Source of the DNA: AC-32 sp963754265 | GTDB lineage: Bacteria; Actinomycetota; Thermoleophilia; Gaiellales; Gaiellaceae | Assembly: GCA_963754265.1 (NCBI GenBank) | Contig: CAVWFB010000017.1 | Coordinates: 62,001-126,000, forward strand | Length of the DNA: 64,000 nucleotides | Direction of reading: 5' to 3' | In this document: positions 16,327 through 25,142 of the stretch, piece by piece | How the letters are laid out: each line of letters starts with the position of its first letter | Position numbering within the stretch: the first letter of the stretch is position 1 | Made by a program: the position numbers and the translations under genes | Notes under the pieces: generated by a model | Told to the model about the DNA's origin: nothing | Databases searched by the model: none | Seen by the model: only the letters and a program-made list of their open reading frames with translations

Positions 16327-18215
16327 TCCCCGTCAACAGACACCGGATCTGGCAGCTCGTCGCCGACGGGTGCCTGATCGCGCTCGCGTGGTACCTCGCG
16401 TTCGAGCTGCGCTTCGACCAGGGCGTTCCGCGCTACTACGACACGCTCTTCCGCAAGACGGTGCTCATCGTCGTCGCGATCCAGTTGGTCGTGTTCGTCC
16501 TGTTCCGCTTCTACGACCGCTGGTGGCGGTATGTGTCGATCCGCGACATGTGGTCGGCGGTGCGTGGCGTCACGGTCGCCTGCGTCGTCGCGAGCCTGAC
16601 CGTGTACTTCTTCTCGCCCGTCGCCCAGGTGCGGCTGCCGCGCTCGGTTGCCGTCATGGACTGGCTGCTCCTGCTGGGGCTGATCTGCGGCTCGCGGCTG
16701 CTCGCCCGCAGCGTGATCGAGCGTCCGGGGACCGGCCTGGTCGCGCGCGGCAAGGAGGTGCTGATCGCAGGCGCAGGCGATGCCGGTCAGCTCGTGATCC
16801 GCGAGATGCAGCGCAACCGCCAGCTCGGCTACACGCCGATCGGCCTGATCGACGACGACCCGCGCAAGAAGAACCTGCGCATCCACGGAATCCGCGTGCT
16901 CGGGACGACGGACGAGCTCGCCCACATCCTGCGCGACAACCGCCCGGACGAGGTGCTGATCGCGATCCCGTCCGCCTCCGGCGAGGCGCGCCAGCGGATC
17001 GTGACCGTCACCCGCGAGAACAACGTGCCGGTGAAGACGCTGCCGGGCCTGTACGAGCTGATCTCCGGCGAGAGCGACCTCGCGACGCAGATCCGCCCGG
17101 TGCAGGTCGAGGACGTGCTCGGGCGCGAGCCGGTCGAGGTCGACCTCGAGACGAGCGCCGCCTATCTCAAGGGCAAGACCGTGCTCGTCACCGGCGCGGG
17201 CGGCTCGATCGGCTCGGAGCTCTGCCGCCAGATCGCACGCGTTGGCCCGCAGCGGCTGATCCTCGTCGACCAGGGCGAGACGGCGCTGTTCGAGATCGAG
17301 CGGGAGCTCGTCGACGAGCGCGGCTTCTCGGCGTGCGTGCCCGTGCTCGCGGACTGCCAGAGCCGCACGAAGATGCACCAGGTCTTCGATCGCTACCGGC
17401 CCACGGTCGTCTTCCACGCCGCCGCCTACAAGCACGTGCCCCTGATGGAGGCGAACCCGCTCGAGTCGGTGCGGAACAACGCGCTCGGGACGAGGATCCT
17501 CGCCGAGACCGCGGTCGAGCTCGGCGCCGAGCGCTTCGTGCTCGTCTCGACGGACAAGGCGGTCAACCCGAAGACGGTGATGGGGCAGTCGAAGGCGTTG
17601 TGCGAGTGGATCGTCGAGGCCTACGGCGCACGGGAGGACATCGCGACCCGGTTCGTCGCGGTCCGGTTCGGCAACGTCCTCGGCTCCTCGGGGAGCGTGA
17701 TCCCGATCTTCCGCCGCCAGATCGCGAACGGCGGGCCGGTCACGGTCACGCATCCCGAGATGACGCGCTACTTCATGACCATTCCCGAGGCCTCGTCGCT
17801 CGTGATCCAGGCCGGCGCGATCGGCGGCCGCGGCGACGTCTTCGTGCTCGACATGGGCGAGCCGGTGCGGATCTTCGACCTGGCCAAGCAGATGGTGCGC
17901 CTCTCCGGCAAGGAGCCCGACCGCGACATCGTGGTCGAGATCGTCGGCACCCGGCCCGGCGAGAAGCTGCACGAGGAGCTCTGGGGCGAGGGCGAGACCG
18001 CCGTCTCCACCTCGCACCCGAAGATCATGCGCGTGAGCGGGCCGATCGTCGACGCCGTCTGGCTCCAGGACGAGCTCGCGGAGCTGGAGCGGCTGGTGCG
18101 CGAGGGCGAGACGCTCGGCGTCGTCTCCCGGCTCGCGACGATGATGCGGGCACCGCGGCTGGTTGCGGAGACCCGTGCACAAGAAGGCACGGTTTCGGAA
18201 CAGACGCTGAGCTAG
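16323..18215 (+). CDS. WbpM/PglF/CapD-type membrane nucleotide-sugar 4,6-dehydratase
   Basis: The 630-residue product has four membrane segments in the first 120 residues (LVADGCLIALAWYLAFELRF, VLIVVAIQLVVFVLF and others), a CoA-binding-like Rossmann domain (VLIAGAGDAGQLVIREM near 147), and a short-chain dehydrogenase domain from about 285 (VLVTGAGGSIGSELC). Active-site features include FHAAAYKHVPLMEANP and STDKAVNPKTVMGQSK, the lysine and methionine region typical of WbpM/PglF/FlaA1 enzymes that make UDP-4-keto-6-deoxy sugars. GTG 16323 overlaps the aminotransferase stop. This is probably the first enzyme of the amino-sugar branch and is tethered to the membrane. Confidence 0.9.
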   Translation: MIPVNRHRIWQLVADGCLIALAWYLAFELRFDQGVPRYYDTLFRKTVLIVVAIQLVVFVLFRFYDRWWRYVSIRDMWSAVRGVTVACVVASLTVYFFSPVAQVRLPRSVAVMDWLLLLGLICGSRLLARSVIERPGTGLVARGKEVLIAGAGDAGQLVIREMQRNRQLGYTPIGLIDDDPRKKNLRIHGIRVLGTTDELAHILRDNRPDEVLIAIPSASGEARQRIVTVTRENNVPVKTLPGLYELISGESDLATQIRPVQVEDVLGREPVEVDLETSAAYLKGKTVLVTGAGGSIGSELCRQIARVGPQRLILVDQGETALFEIERELVDERGFSACVPVLADCQSRTKMHQVFDRYRPTVVFHAAAYKHVPLMEANPLESVRNNALGTRILAETAVELGAERFVLVSTDKAVNPKTVMGQSKALCEWIVEAYGAREDIATRFVAVRFGNVLGSSGSVIPIFRRQIANGGPVTVTHPEMTRYFMTIPEASSLVIQAGAIGGRGDVFVLDMGEPVRIFDLAKQMVRLSGKEPDRDIVVEIVGTRPGEKLHEELWGEGETAVSTSHPKIMRVSGPIVDAVWLQDELAELERLVREGETLGVVSRLATMMRAPRLVAETRAQEGTVSEQTLS

Positions 18216-18217
18216 AA

Positions 18218-18292
18218 CCGTCTGGGCCCGCGGCTAGGGTGGCTCAGAGGCCACTCGCGAAGGAGGGCAACATCGTTTTGCATCCCAGACGG
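18218..18292. repeat. Long inverted repeat CCGTCTGGG...CCCAGACGG
   Basis: CCGTCTGGG (18218-18226) and CCCAGACGG (18284-18292) are perfect 9-bp inverted copies 57 nt apart. They enclose a second small palindrome (GTGGC-tcagag-GCCAC) and an AAGGAGG sequence at 18260-18266 that serves no recognised gene. The whole would fold as a branched stem immediately next to repeat copy C. Confidence 0.5.
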
Positions 18293-18299
18293 TGCGTTG

Positions 18300-18357
18300 G
18301 ACGGCCGCGCCGGCAGAGCCGGCACGGCCTCTTTGGTCGGCGTCGCAAGCGAGCGCC
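18300..18357. repeat. Two-hairpin repeat, copy C
   Basis: Hairpin II is GGCCGcGCCGGC-aga-GCCGGCaCGGCC (18303-18329) and hairpin I is GGCGTCG-CAAG-CGAGCGCC with one bulge (18339-18357). Order, stem lengths, internal mismatch position and CAAG loop match copies A (46651-46720) and B (56398-56472). Relative to the flanking genes this copy lies in the opposite orientation. A short Arg-rich frame from TTG 18278 crosses it and ends in a GTGA overlap with the helicase start; I do not consider that frame established. Confidence 0.6.
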
Positions 18358-18360
18358 TTG

Positions 18361-20207
18361 GTGACGGAGATCCTCGACGGCCTGAATCCCGAGCAGCGGC
18401 GCGCTGCAGAGGCGGTCCGGGGCCCGGTCTGCATCCTCGCCGGCGCAGGCTCGGGCAAGACGACCACGATCACGCGCCGGATCGCGTGGCAGGTCTCGAC
18501 GGGCGCGTTCCGCCCGGACGAGCTGCTCGCGGTCACCTTCACCGACAAGGCGGCACGTGAGATGCGCACGCGGCTTGCACGCCTGGGCGTGGACGGCGTG
18601 GAGGCTCGGACCTTCCATTCGGCCGCACTGGCCCAGCTGCGCCAGGCGCGCGGCGAGGCACCGGGCCGGATCCTCTCCACGAAAGCGCTCCTCCTGCGCC
18701 AGATCGGCAACTCGCTGCCTCGCCCGTATCGCTTCCGGCCCGCCGGCGACCTCGCGACCGAGGTCGAGTGGGCGAAGAACCGGCGGCTGACCCCCGGCAC
18801 CTATCGCGACGGTCTCGGCAGCCACGAGCCGCCGATCCCCGCCGACCTGATGGGCCGCGTCTTCCGCGAGTACGAGCGTCGCAAGGCGGACTCCGGATCG
18901 ATCGACTTCGAAGACCTGCTCGAGTTCGCGGTGCGTCTCTACGAGGCGGACGGCCAGGCACTAGCCGCGCTGCGCGAGCGCTATCGCGCGTTCACCGTGG
19001 ACGAGTACCAGGACGTGAACCTCCTGCAGCAGTCGCTGCTCGAGCTCTGGCTCGGCGACCGGGACGACGTCTGCGCGGTCGGCGACGACTACCAGTCGAT
19101 CTACGGCTTCACGGGTGCCTCGCCCGAGTGGCTGCTGGGGCTGGCCGGGCGCTTTCCGCAGGCGACCGTCGTGCGGCTGGAGGAGAACTACCGCTCGAGC
19201 CCGCAGGTGCTCGCGCTCGCGAACCGGCTCGTGCCCGAGCTCGGCGGCGCGGAGAAGACGCTTCGTGCGACTCGGCCGGAAGGGCCGGAACCGCTGCTCC
19301 GCGGCTTTGACTCGCCGGAGGAGGAAGGGCGGTTCGTGCTGGAGCGGGTGCGGGCGCTCGCCGCCGAGGGCGTGCCCTACGAGGAGATGGCCGTCCTGAT
19401 GCGGCTCAACTCACGCTCGGTCGACTTCGAGGAGCTGTTCGGGGACGCGCGGATTCCCTTCCAGGGGGCGGCCTTGCTCTCTCGCGACGCGGCCCGGCAG
19501 CTGCTGAAGGGACTGCGTGGCGCCGGCTTCGGCTCGCTCGCCGAGGAGGTGCGGCGGGCCGCGGTCGACCAGGGCCTCGTCGAGCCTGTGCCCGAGGGCG
19601 TGGGCGAGCGGGAGCTCGTGCGCCAGGCCGACCTCGCGCGTCTGTGCAAGCTCGCCGAGGAGTACGACGACGGCTCGCACACGGTCGCGGACTGGATCGA
19701 GTGGCTCAGGGCGCGCTTCGACCACGGCGCCGAGGGCGGTGTGCACCTCCTCACCCTGCACAAGGCGAAGGGGCTCGAGTTCGAGGCCGTCTTCCTGCCG
19801 CGGATCGAGGAGAAGGAGCTCCCGTGCAAGCAGGCGCTGCGAACGGCGGCCGCGGTAGCCGAGGAGCGGCGGCTCCTCTACGTCGGCATGACCCGGGCGA
19901 AGCGCCACCTCGCGCTGACCTGGGCGGGCAAGCCGAGCCGCTTCCTCGCCGAGCTGGGCGTCGAGAGCTCCGCGCCCAGGCAGGCCCGCGCCGACGAGCC
20001 GAGCGATCCCACGTACCTCGCGCTCAAGCGCTGGCGTCTGCAGCGCGCGAAGGCCGACGAGATCCCCGCGTACGTCGTCTTCCACAACTCGACGCTCGCG
20101 GAGATCGCCGCCCGGCGGCCGACGACGATCTCGGAGCTCGCGTCGGTGCCGGGAGTCGGGCCGGCGAAGCTCGAGCGCTACTGGGCGCCGACGTTCGCTG
20201 TCTGTAG
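18361..20207 (+). CDS. UvrD/PcrA-type superfamily 1 helicase with C-terminal HRDC domain
   Basis: The roughly 615-residue product has all SF1A helicase motifs: Walker A ILAGAGSGKTT (residues 25-35), Ia VTFTDKAAREMRTRL, II FTVDEYQDVN, III GDDYQSIYGFTGAS, IV RLEENYRSSPQVL, V LLTLHKAKGLEFEAVF and VI RRLLYVGMTRAKRHLAL. It is shorter than UvrD and ends in an HRDC domain (KADEIPAYVVFHNSTLAEIA... SVPGVGPAKLERY), the arrangement of actinobacterial UvrD2-like helicases. GTG 18361 is the start; the open frame further up crosses repeat C. After LERY the frame continues oddly; a base missing near 20183 would give GADVRCL and a stop at 20207, which I take as the end. Confidence 0.85.
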
Positions 20208-21218
20208 CTGCGTCCGGCGAGCTGAGAGCAAGAGCTCGAGCATCAGCTCGGGGTCGCGGCGCACGCGCTGCCGCTCGCCGTCGCGCTTGCGCAGGTCGAG
20301 TGCGCGCGGGTCGCTGAGCGGGATCAGGCGGCCCTCGCGGATCAGCAGCTCGTCCACTCCTCCGAGCCTCCCGCCGTAGGTCGTGTAGACGGGCACGCCG
20401 AGCGCCACCGCCTCGCGGTTCATCGTCCCGCCGGCCGAGACGACGAGGTCGGAGAACGCGATCAGGCTCTGGCCGTCGACGGCCCGGTCCGGAACCTGCA
20501 CCGACGGCAGGGCGAGACCGCGGACGAAGTCGCGCTGCTCCGGAGTCCGCGGCAGGACGATCGCGTGCACCGTCTCGTTTCGTCCCAGGTGGTCGAGCAC
20601 CTGTGGGAAGAGCGGGTTCGAGCGCCGGTGGTAGAGCGAGACGTCCGGGGGCGTTCGCACCACTACGAGGGTGCGGGACCCGTCCAGCTCGAAGGGCTCG
20701 AGCGCCACCGGGTCAGGCTCGAAGTCGGCGAGGTAGTACTCCTCCTTCAGGCCGGGGTACTGAAGCAGCTTCGGCGGCTTCGCGCCGTAGCGCTCGAGGC
20801 GCTCCGGCGGGATCGCCTCGGGCACGACGACCCGCGTGGCGGCGCGGCAGCCGAGCTGGTGCTGGAGCCAGGCGAACTCGTAGTCGAAGGTGGTCGAGCT
20901 CGGGATTCCGAGCCGGCGCGCGGTCATCGTCAGCTCGTGGGAGCCGTGGGCGAGCGCGATGTCGAACTGCCGGCCCTTGGCCCAGTGCCGGAGCTCTCGC
21001 AGGCGCGAGGCGAGCGAGCGCGCCTTCCCGAGGCGCGAGCGGCCGCCGTGCCGCCCGAGGATCTCCGCCTCGATCCCGTGCAGCTCGAGCAACTGCACCG
21101 TCTGCGCGTAGTCGCGCGAGGTGATCTCGACCTCGGCGCCGCGCTCGCGCAGCAGGCCGAGCAGCGGCCGGAAGACCAGCACGTGGGCCGGCGCGGTGAT
21201 GTCCATCCAGACCCTCAC
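20178..21218 (-). CDS. DUF354 family glycosyltransferase-like protein
   Basis: The 346-residue product is a DUF354 protein: opening MRVWMDITAPAHVLVFRPLL, the segment AHGSHELTMTARRLGIPSST, LVVSAGGTMNREAVALGVPVY (a GT-B nucleotide-binding-like C-terminal loop) and GGVDELLIREGRL. The fold resembles UDP-GlcNAc 2-epimerase/GT-B enzymes, and family members occur in envelope-glycan loci, but no activity is established. It converges on the helicase, overlapping about 30 nt, and overlaps the ASCH gene upstream by 4 nt, so it forms a minus-strand operon with ASCH, asnB and the sugar transferase. Confidence 0.8.
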   Translation of the reverse strand: MRVWMDITAPAHVLVFRPLLGLLRERGAEVEITSRDYAQTVQLLELHGIEAEILGRHGGRSRLGKARSLASRLRELRHWAKGRQFDIALAHGSHELTMTARRLGIPSSTTFDYEFAWLQHQLGCRAATRVVVPEAIPPERLERYGAKPPKLLQYPGLKEEYYLADFEPDPVALEPFELDGSRTLVVVRTPPDVSLYHRRSNPLFPQVLDHLGRNETVHAIVLPRTPEQRDFVRGLALPSVQVPDRAVDGQSLIAFSDLVVSAGGTMNREAVALGVPVYTTYGGRLGGVDELLIREGRLIPLSDPRALDLRKRDGERQRVRRDPELMLELLLSARRTQLQTANVGAQ

Positions 21219-21589
21219 AGCCGCTGGACCACGCGGAAGCGGATCGCGTCGATCAGCGTGTCCGGCGCGATCGTCCGCTCGAAGAAGCGCTCGTGGGCCT
21301 CGTGCCAGTCCTGCACCGACTCGAAGCCCTCGCCCTCGTCGCGCGCGAACTGGAGGTCGATCTCGCCCGCGGGAATGACTCGAGCCTCGGTCACCTCGAC
21401 GATCGCGCGCGGCGTGCCGGTCTCGTCCTCGACGACGAACCGGTCGCCCGGGTCGGGAGTCGGGTCGTCCTCGAACGCGCCGTGCAGGCCCGCCGTTGCC
21501 GTCTTGTCGCCGGCCAGGACCGCCTCGACGAGCTGCCGCCGCAGGTCAGTCCCGGGGTAGCCGAGCCCGAACTCCGGCAGATCGGTCAG
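21215..21589 (-). CDS. ASCH domain protein, probable CTG start
   Basis: The 124-residue product is an ASCH (PUA-like) domain: LVEAVLAGDKTATAGLH, then PGDRFVVEDETGTPRAIVEVTE, and the final RVVQRL. Such proteins bind or modify RNA, and some hydrolyse acetylated cytidine (YqfB group). No ATG, GTG or TTG is available in frame between the asnB end and the first conserved residue; the best start is CTG 21589, which overlaps the asnB stop as CTGA. The same CTGA arrangement recurs at 59881. It is probably translated by coupling to asnB. A link to glycan synthesis is not obvious. Confidence 0.7.
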   Translation of the reverse strand: MTDLPEFGLGYPGTDLRRQLVEAVLAGDKTATAGLHGAFEDDPTPDPGDRFVVEDETGTPRAIVEVTEARVIPAGEIDLQFARDEGEGFESVQDWHEAHERFFERTIAPDTLIDAIRFRVVQRL

Positions 21590-23475
21590 CGGACGAGCGC
21601 CTCCATGCGCTCGCTCGCGAGCGCCGCGGGCTCCCGCTCGACATGGTGCTCGTGCCAGAGCGTGAACGCGAGCAACCCCCAGAGCTGGCGCGAGAGATCC
21701 TCTTTGCCGGCGACGTGGCGGTCGAGCAGCGAGCTGACGGCCTCGGGCCTGAAGTAACCCTGGCGGCGGAGGGTCTCCGGGCTGAGCGTGTCGCGGGCGA
21801 ACGGCTCGAGGTCGCCGCGAAGCCAGGCCGCCGCCGGGATCGAGAAGCCGCGCTTCTTGCCACGGATGATCTGGTGCGGAACGAGCGGTGCGACGGCCTT
21901 GCGCAGCAGCACCTTCTTGCGCGCACCGCGTACGCGGTGCTTCAGCGGGAGGGCCGCGGCGAACCCCGCGACGGCCGGGTCGAGGAACGGCACCCGCGCC
22001 TCGAGCGAGTGGGCCATCGACGCGCGGTCGGTCTTCACCAGCAGGTCGTCCACGAGGTAGATCCCGAGGTCGACGTCCTGCAGGCGGGCCAGCAGCTCGG
22101 CGCCCTCGGTCTCCGCGAAGCGGGCGCGGTAGAGGTCGACCGGATCGAACTCGTGCCGGCGGCCTGTCAGCTCGGCGCGGGCGTCGGCCGAGAAGATCTC
22201 CTTCCACGCGTGGTGACGCTCGAGCGGCGGTAGGTGCGCCGCCCGGACGAAGCGCTTCGCCTTGTAGTCGAAGCTCGCCCGTGCGCTCGAGCTCGGGAGC
22301 CGCTCGACCAGCGGTTGGGCGAGTCGCGCCGCGCCGCCGGCGCGCTGGGCGAGCAGATCGGCGACGTAGGTGTAGTAGCCGCCGAAGAGCTCGTCGCCTC
22401 CCTCGCCCGACAACGCGACCTTCACGTCCTGTGCCGCGAGCTGCGAGACGAGGTAGGTGGGGAGCGCGGACGAGTCGGCGAACGGCTCGTCGAAGGCCTC
22501 CGCCAGCGCGGGGAGGAGCAGGGCGGCGTCCGGTCGCAAGACCAGCTCTCGGTGCTGTGTGCCGTAGCGCTCGGCCACCAGGCGCGCGTCGCCGAGCTCG
22601 TCGAACGAGCGCTCCTCGAAGCCGATCGAGAAGGTGCGGACGGGCTCGGAGCTCTCCTGCGCGGCCAGCGCGGTCAACGCGGAGGAGTCGATCCCGCCGG
22701 AGAGCAGCACGCCGACCGGGACGTCGGAGACGAGATGCGCCCGCACCGAATCTCGCAGCCGCGCGCGCAGCTCCTCGATCAGCTCGGCCTCGTCGTCGTC
22801 CCGGAGCCGGTCAGCAGCCTCGGGCGCGGGCCGCGCGAAGCGCTCGACCCGCGTCTTCCCTTGCTCCCGGACGAGCACGTGGCCGGGCGGCAGCTTGCGC
22901 GCCTCGCGGAAGATCGTCAGCGGCGCCGGGATCGAGTTGAAGGCGAGGAAGGCCTCGAGCGCGGCGAGGTCGATCTCTCCGCGTGGCAGAGCTCGGAGCT
23001 CGGAGGCGAACTCGAGCCCGTCGGTCGTATCGCGGTAGTAGAGCGGCTTGATCCCGAAGCGGTCCCGCGCGAGCACGAGTCGCTGGTGTGCCGCGTCCCA
23101 GAGCGCCACCGCGAACATGCCGCGGAGCCGGCGCGCGAAGCCGAGGCCCTCCTGCTCGTAGAGGTGCACGAGCACCTCGGTGTCGCCGTGCGTGCGGAAA
23201 CGGTGGCCTGCGCGCTCCAGCTCGGCGCGGAGCTCGCGGTAGTTGTAGAGCTCGCCGTTCTGGACGACGTGGACCGTCGAGTCCTCGTTCGCGATCGGCT
23301 GGTCGCCGGTCTCGAGGTCGATGATCGCCAGCCGTCGCGCAGCCAGGGCGGCCGGGCCCTCGGCGAAGACGCCGTCGCTGTCGGGCCCGCGGTGGACGAG
23401 CTTCGCGCTCATCGCCGCGAGCCGGTCGGGGTCCGCAGGCCCGTTCGAGGAGACGATCCCGCAGATCCCGCACAT
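21586..23475 (-). CDS. asnB: Asparagine synthetase B-type glutamine-dependent amidotransferase
   Basis: The 629-residue product has both halves of AsnB. The N-terminal glutaminase begins MCGICGIVSS with nucleophile C2 and contains VQNGELYNYRELRAEL and FRTHGDTEVLVH. The synthetase domain has the PP-loop VGVLLSGGIDSSAL (about residue 255), LSGEGGDELFGGY and VKTDRASMAHSLEARVPFLD. The enzyme transfers glutamine-derived ammonia to an adenylated carboxylate: aspartate in true asparagine synthesis, or a sugar acid in some surface-polysaccharide loci. Here it lies between a priming sugar transferase and DUF354, which favours the second role, but the sequence alone does not decide. A TAGACT box lies 8 nt before ATG 23475. 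Confidence 0.9.
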   Translation of the reverse strand: MCGICGIVSSNGPADPDRLAAMSAKLVHRGPDSDGVFAEGPAALAARRLAIIDLETGDQPIANEDSTVHVVQNGELYNYRELRAELERAGHRFRTHGDTEVLVHLYEQEGLGFARRLRGMFAVALWDAAHQRLVLARDRFGIKPLYYRDTTDGLEFASELRALPRGEIDLAALEAFLAFNSIPAPLTIFREARKLPPGHVLVREQGKTRVERFARPAPEAADRLRDDDEAELIEELRARLRDSVRAHLVSDVPVGVLLSGGIDSSALTALAAQESSEPVRTFSIGFEERSFDELGDARLVAERYGTQHRELVLRPDAALLLPALAEAFDEPFADSSALPTYLVSQLAAQDVKVALSGEGGDELFGGYYTYVADLLAQRAGGAARLAQPLVERLPSSSARASFDYKAKRFVRAAHLPPLERHHAWKEIFSADARAELTGRRHEFDPVDLYRARFAETEGAELLARLQDVDLGIYLVDDLLVKTDRASMAHSLEARVPFLDPAVAGFAAALPLKHRVRGARKKVLLRKAVAPLVPHQIIRGKKRGFSIPAAAWLRGDLEPFARDTLSPETLRRQGYFRPEAVSSLLDRHVAGKEDLSRQLWGLLAFTLWHEHHVEREPAALASERMEALVR

Positions 23476-23483
23476 GCGCGTTG

Positions 23484-23489
23484 AGTCTA
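23484..23489 (-). promoter_or_regulatory. -10 box TAGACT for asnB
   Basis: On the minus strand TAGACT ends 8 nt before the asnB ATG (23475). It overlaps the 3' end of the sugar transferase gene, so asnB can be transcribed separately and leaderless. Confidence 0.45.
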
Positions 23490-24174
23490 GTGGTCGCTTC
23501 TGACCAGGCCCCGAAGGGATTGGCCCGCGATTCGGATCGCCGTCGAGGTGAGCGTGCGCAGGTAGAGGGGGACCGAGCGGTCGGCGATCCACTCGAGGTC
23601 GTGAGCGAGCTTCTCGGCCATCGAGGTCTCGTACCCGCGGCGCACCTGGGCAAAGCCGGTCAGCCCGGGGCGAATGACGAGCCGTTGCCAGTAGGCCGGA
23701 AGCTCGGCGGCCAGCTGCTCGAAGAAGCGTGGGCGGATCGGGCGCGGCCCCACGAGGCTCATGTCGCCACGGAGGACGTTCCAGAGCTGTGGGAGCTCGT
23801 CGAGCTGCGTCGCGCGCAACCTGCGCCCGAGCCGCGTCGTCTCGGCCCGCGTCCGCTCGACCAGCTCGGCAGCCGAGGTAGGGGCCGAGCCGCTGCTCGG
23901 CGCCGCCGCGAAGCGTGCGGAACTTGAGCATCTCGAAGATGCGACCGTCGCGGCCGACGCGCTGGCCGCGGTAGAAGAGCGGCAGCCCGCTCGTGAGCAG
24001 GAGCGCGATGCCGATCAGCAGCAGCAGCGGTAGGGCCAGCAGCAGCATGAACGCGGCCAGGGCGACGTCGAGCAGCCGCAGCTCCAGGTCGACGCGGCGC
24101 TTCGGGGAGCCACGGACGAGGACGGAGAACCGCTCGACGAAGGAGTCGCTCGGCCTCGGCTGAGGAGCGGCCAC
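23487..24174 (-). CDS. Bacterial sugar transferase (priming glycosyl-1-phosphate transferase, WcaJ/PglC-like), frameshifted
   Basis: The first half has one long membrane segment (LLDVALAAFMLLLALPLLLL, about residues 32-60) and the family's FYRGQRVGRDGRIFEMLKFR. The second half, in the next frame, carries ATQLDELPQLWNVLRGDMSL with VGPRP and RPGLTGFAQVRRGYE. These are the conserved blocks of polyprenyl-phosphate sugar-1-phosphate transferases, which load the first sugar on undecaprenyl phosphate. The break lies near 23875: after YLG one base shift gives ELVERTRAETTRLGRRLRA, the expected link. The length of about 228 residues fits the short monotopic PglC-like class. It is divergent from the LysR gene. 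Confidence 0.85.
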
Positions 24175-24235
24175 ACAGGGATGCTAGAGCGTCCGTCCGC
24201 GCGCGTCACGGCAGGCCTCGGCCGGTAACTCTCTG

Positions 24236-24252
24236 CATAAGATGTGCTTATG
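24236..24252. promoter_or_regulatory. LysR-type operator overlapping the regulator's own promoter and start
   Basis: CATAAG-atgtg-CTTATG is a perfect 6-bp inverted repeat and contains the T-N11-A core of LysR boxes (T24238, A24250). It covers both the TAAGAT -10 box (24238-24243) and the ATG at 24250. Autorepression of the LysR gene is inferred; control of the divergent sugar transferase is also possible. Confidence 0.6.
24238..24243 (+). promoter_or_regulatory. -10 box TAAGAT, 6 nt before the start codon
   Basis: TAAGAT lies inside the LysR-type palindrome and ends 6 nt before ATG 24250; a leaderless mRNA is inferred. Confidence 0.45.
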
Positions 24253-25142
24253 GACACGCGACAGCTGGCTGCGTTCTGCGCGGTGGTCGAGCGCAAGAGC
24301 TTCTCGCAAGCGGCCGAGCGGCTGGGTGTCACCCAGCCGGCCGTCAGCCTCCAGGTGCGCTCGCTCGAGAAGCGGCTCGGACGTACGCTGCTCGACCGCT
24401 CGGGGCGGCGCGTGGAGCCGACCGAGGCAGGGCTCGCCCTCTATCGCGGGGCCCAGCGCATGCTCGCGCTCGAGGGCCAGCTGATCGACGAGCTGGAGGC
24501 GGGGGAGCAGGGCGAGCTGCGCGGAGCGCTCGAGGTGGGCGCGTCGACGGGGCCGGGCAGCACCGTCGTGCCCGTGCTCCTCTGCGAGTTCCAGCGCGAG
24601 AACCCCGGGGTCGCCGTCTCCCTCTCGATCTCCGACACGCAGTCGGTGGTCGATCGCGTCGCCGAGCGCGAGCTCGAGCTCGGCGTCGTCGGAGCAGCGC
24701 GGCGCCATCGCGGCGTGGTCTTCGAGCCGTTCTTCCGGGACGAGGTCGTGCTCGCCTGCCCGCCGGGCCACCGCTTCGCCGGGCGGACGATCTCGCTCGA
24801 CCAGCTGCGCGAGGAGCCGCTGATCGTGATGCAGGAGGGCGCGGGCGTGCGCCAGGTGATCGAGGACGAGCTGCGCCGCGCCGGCACGCAGGCTGCGCGA
24901 CCTCGAGCCCCGTTTCGAGCTCGGCCTGCAGGAGTCCGTGAAGTCGGCCGTCGCCGCCGGCCACGGCGTCACCTTCATCTCGCGCGCCGCGATCGAGGCC
25001 GATCTCGCGGCCGGCACCCTCGAGACCGCCCGCGTGAAGGGGCTCGACCCCGCGCGGGAGATCTCGGTCGTTCGCTCCGCCGGCCGATCGCCGACACGTG
25101 CGGCCGAGGCGTTCCTCGAGTTCGCACGCGCGCGAGCTGTGA
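24250..25142 (+). CDS. LysR family transcriptional regulator, frameshifted
   Basis: The N-terminal 60 residues are a typical LysR winged helix (DTRQLAAFCAVVERKSFSQA, GVTQPAVSLQVRSLEKRLG). The effector domain follows (GSTVVPVLLCEFQRENPGV, LELGVVGAARRHRG, DEVVLACPPGHRFAG). Near 24892 one extra base shifts the rest into the next frame, where LRDLEPRFELGLQESV and SAVAAGHGVTFISRAAIEA complete the domain. That frame then continues without a stop into the alcohol dehydrogenase. A second indel near 25125 would give a TGA at 25140-25142 overlapping the next GTG, the more usual arrangement, and I have used that end. The operator at 24236 suggests autoregulation. Confidence 0.8.

Noticed and set aside
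16179..18182. 667-codon open frame antisense to the WbpM-like dehydratase
   Set aside because: It is rich in Arg, Asp, His and Val without any recognisable domain and is a mirror of strong coding on the plus strand; such long antisense frames are normal at this G+C content.
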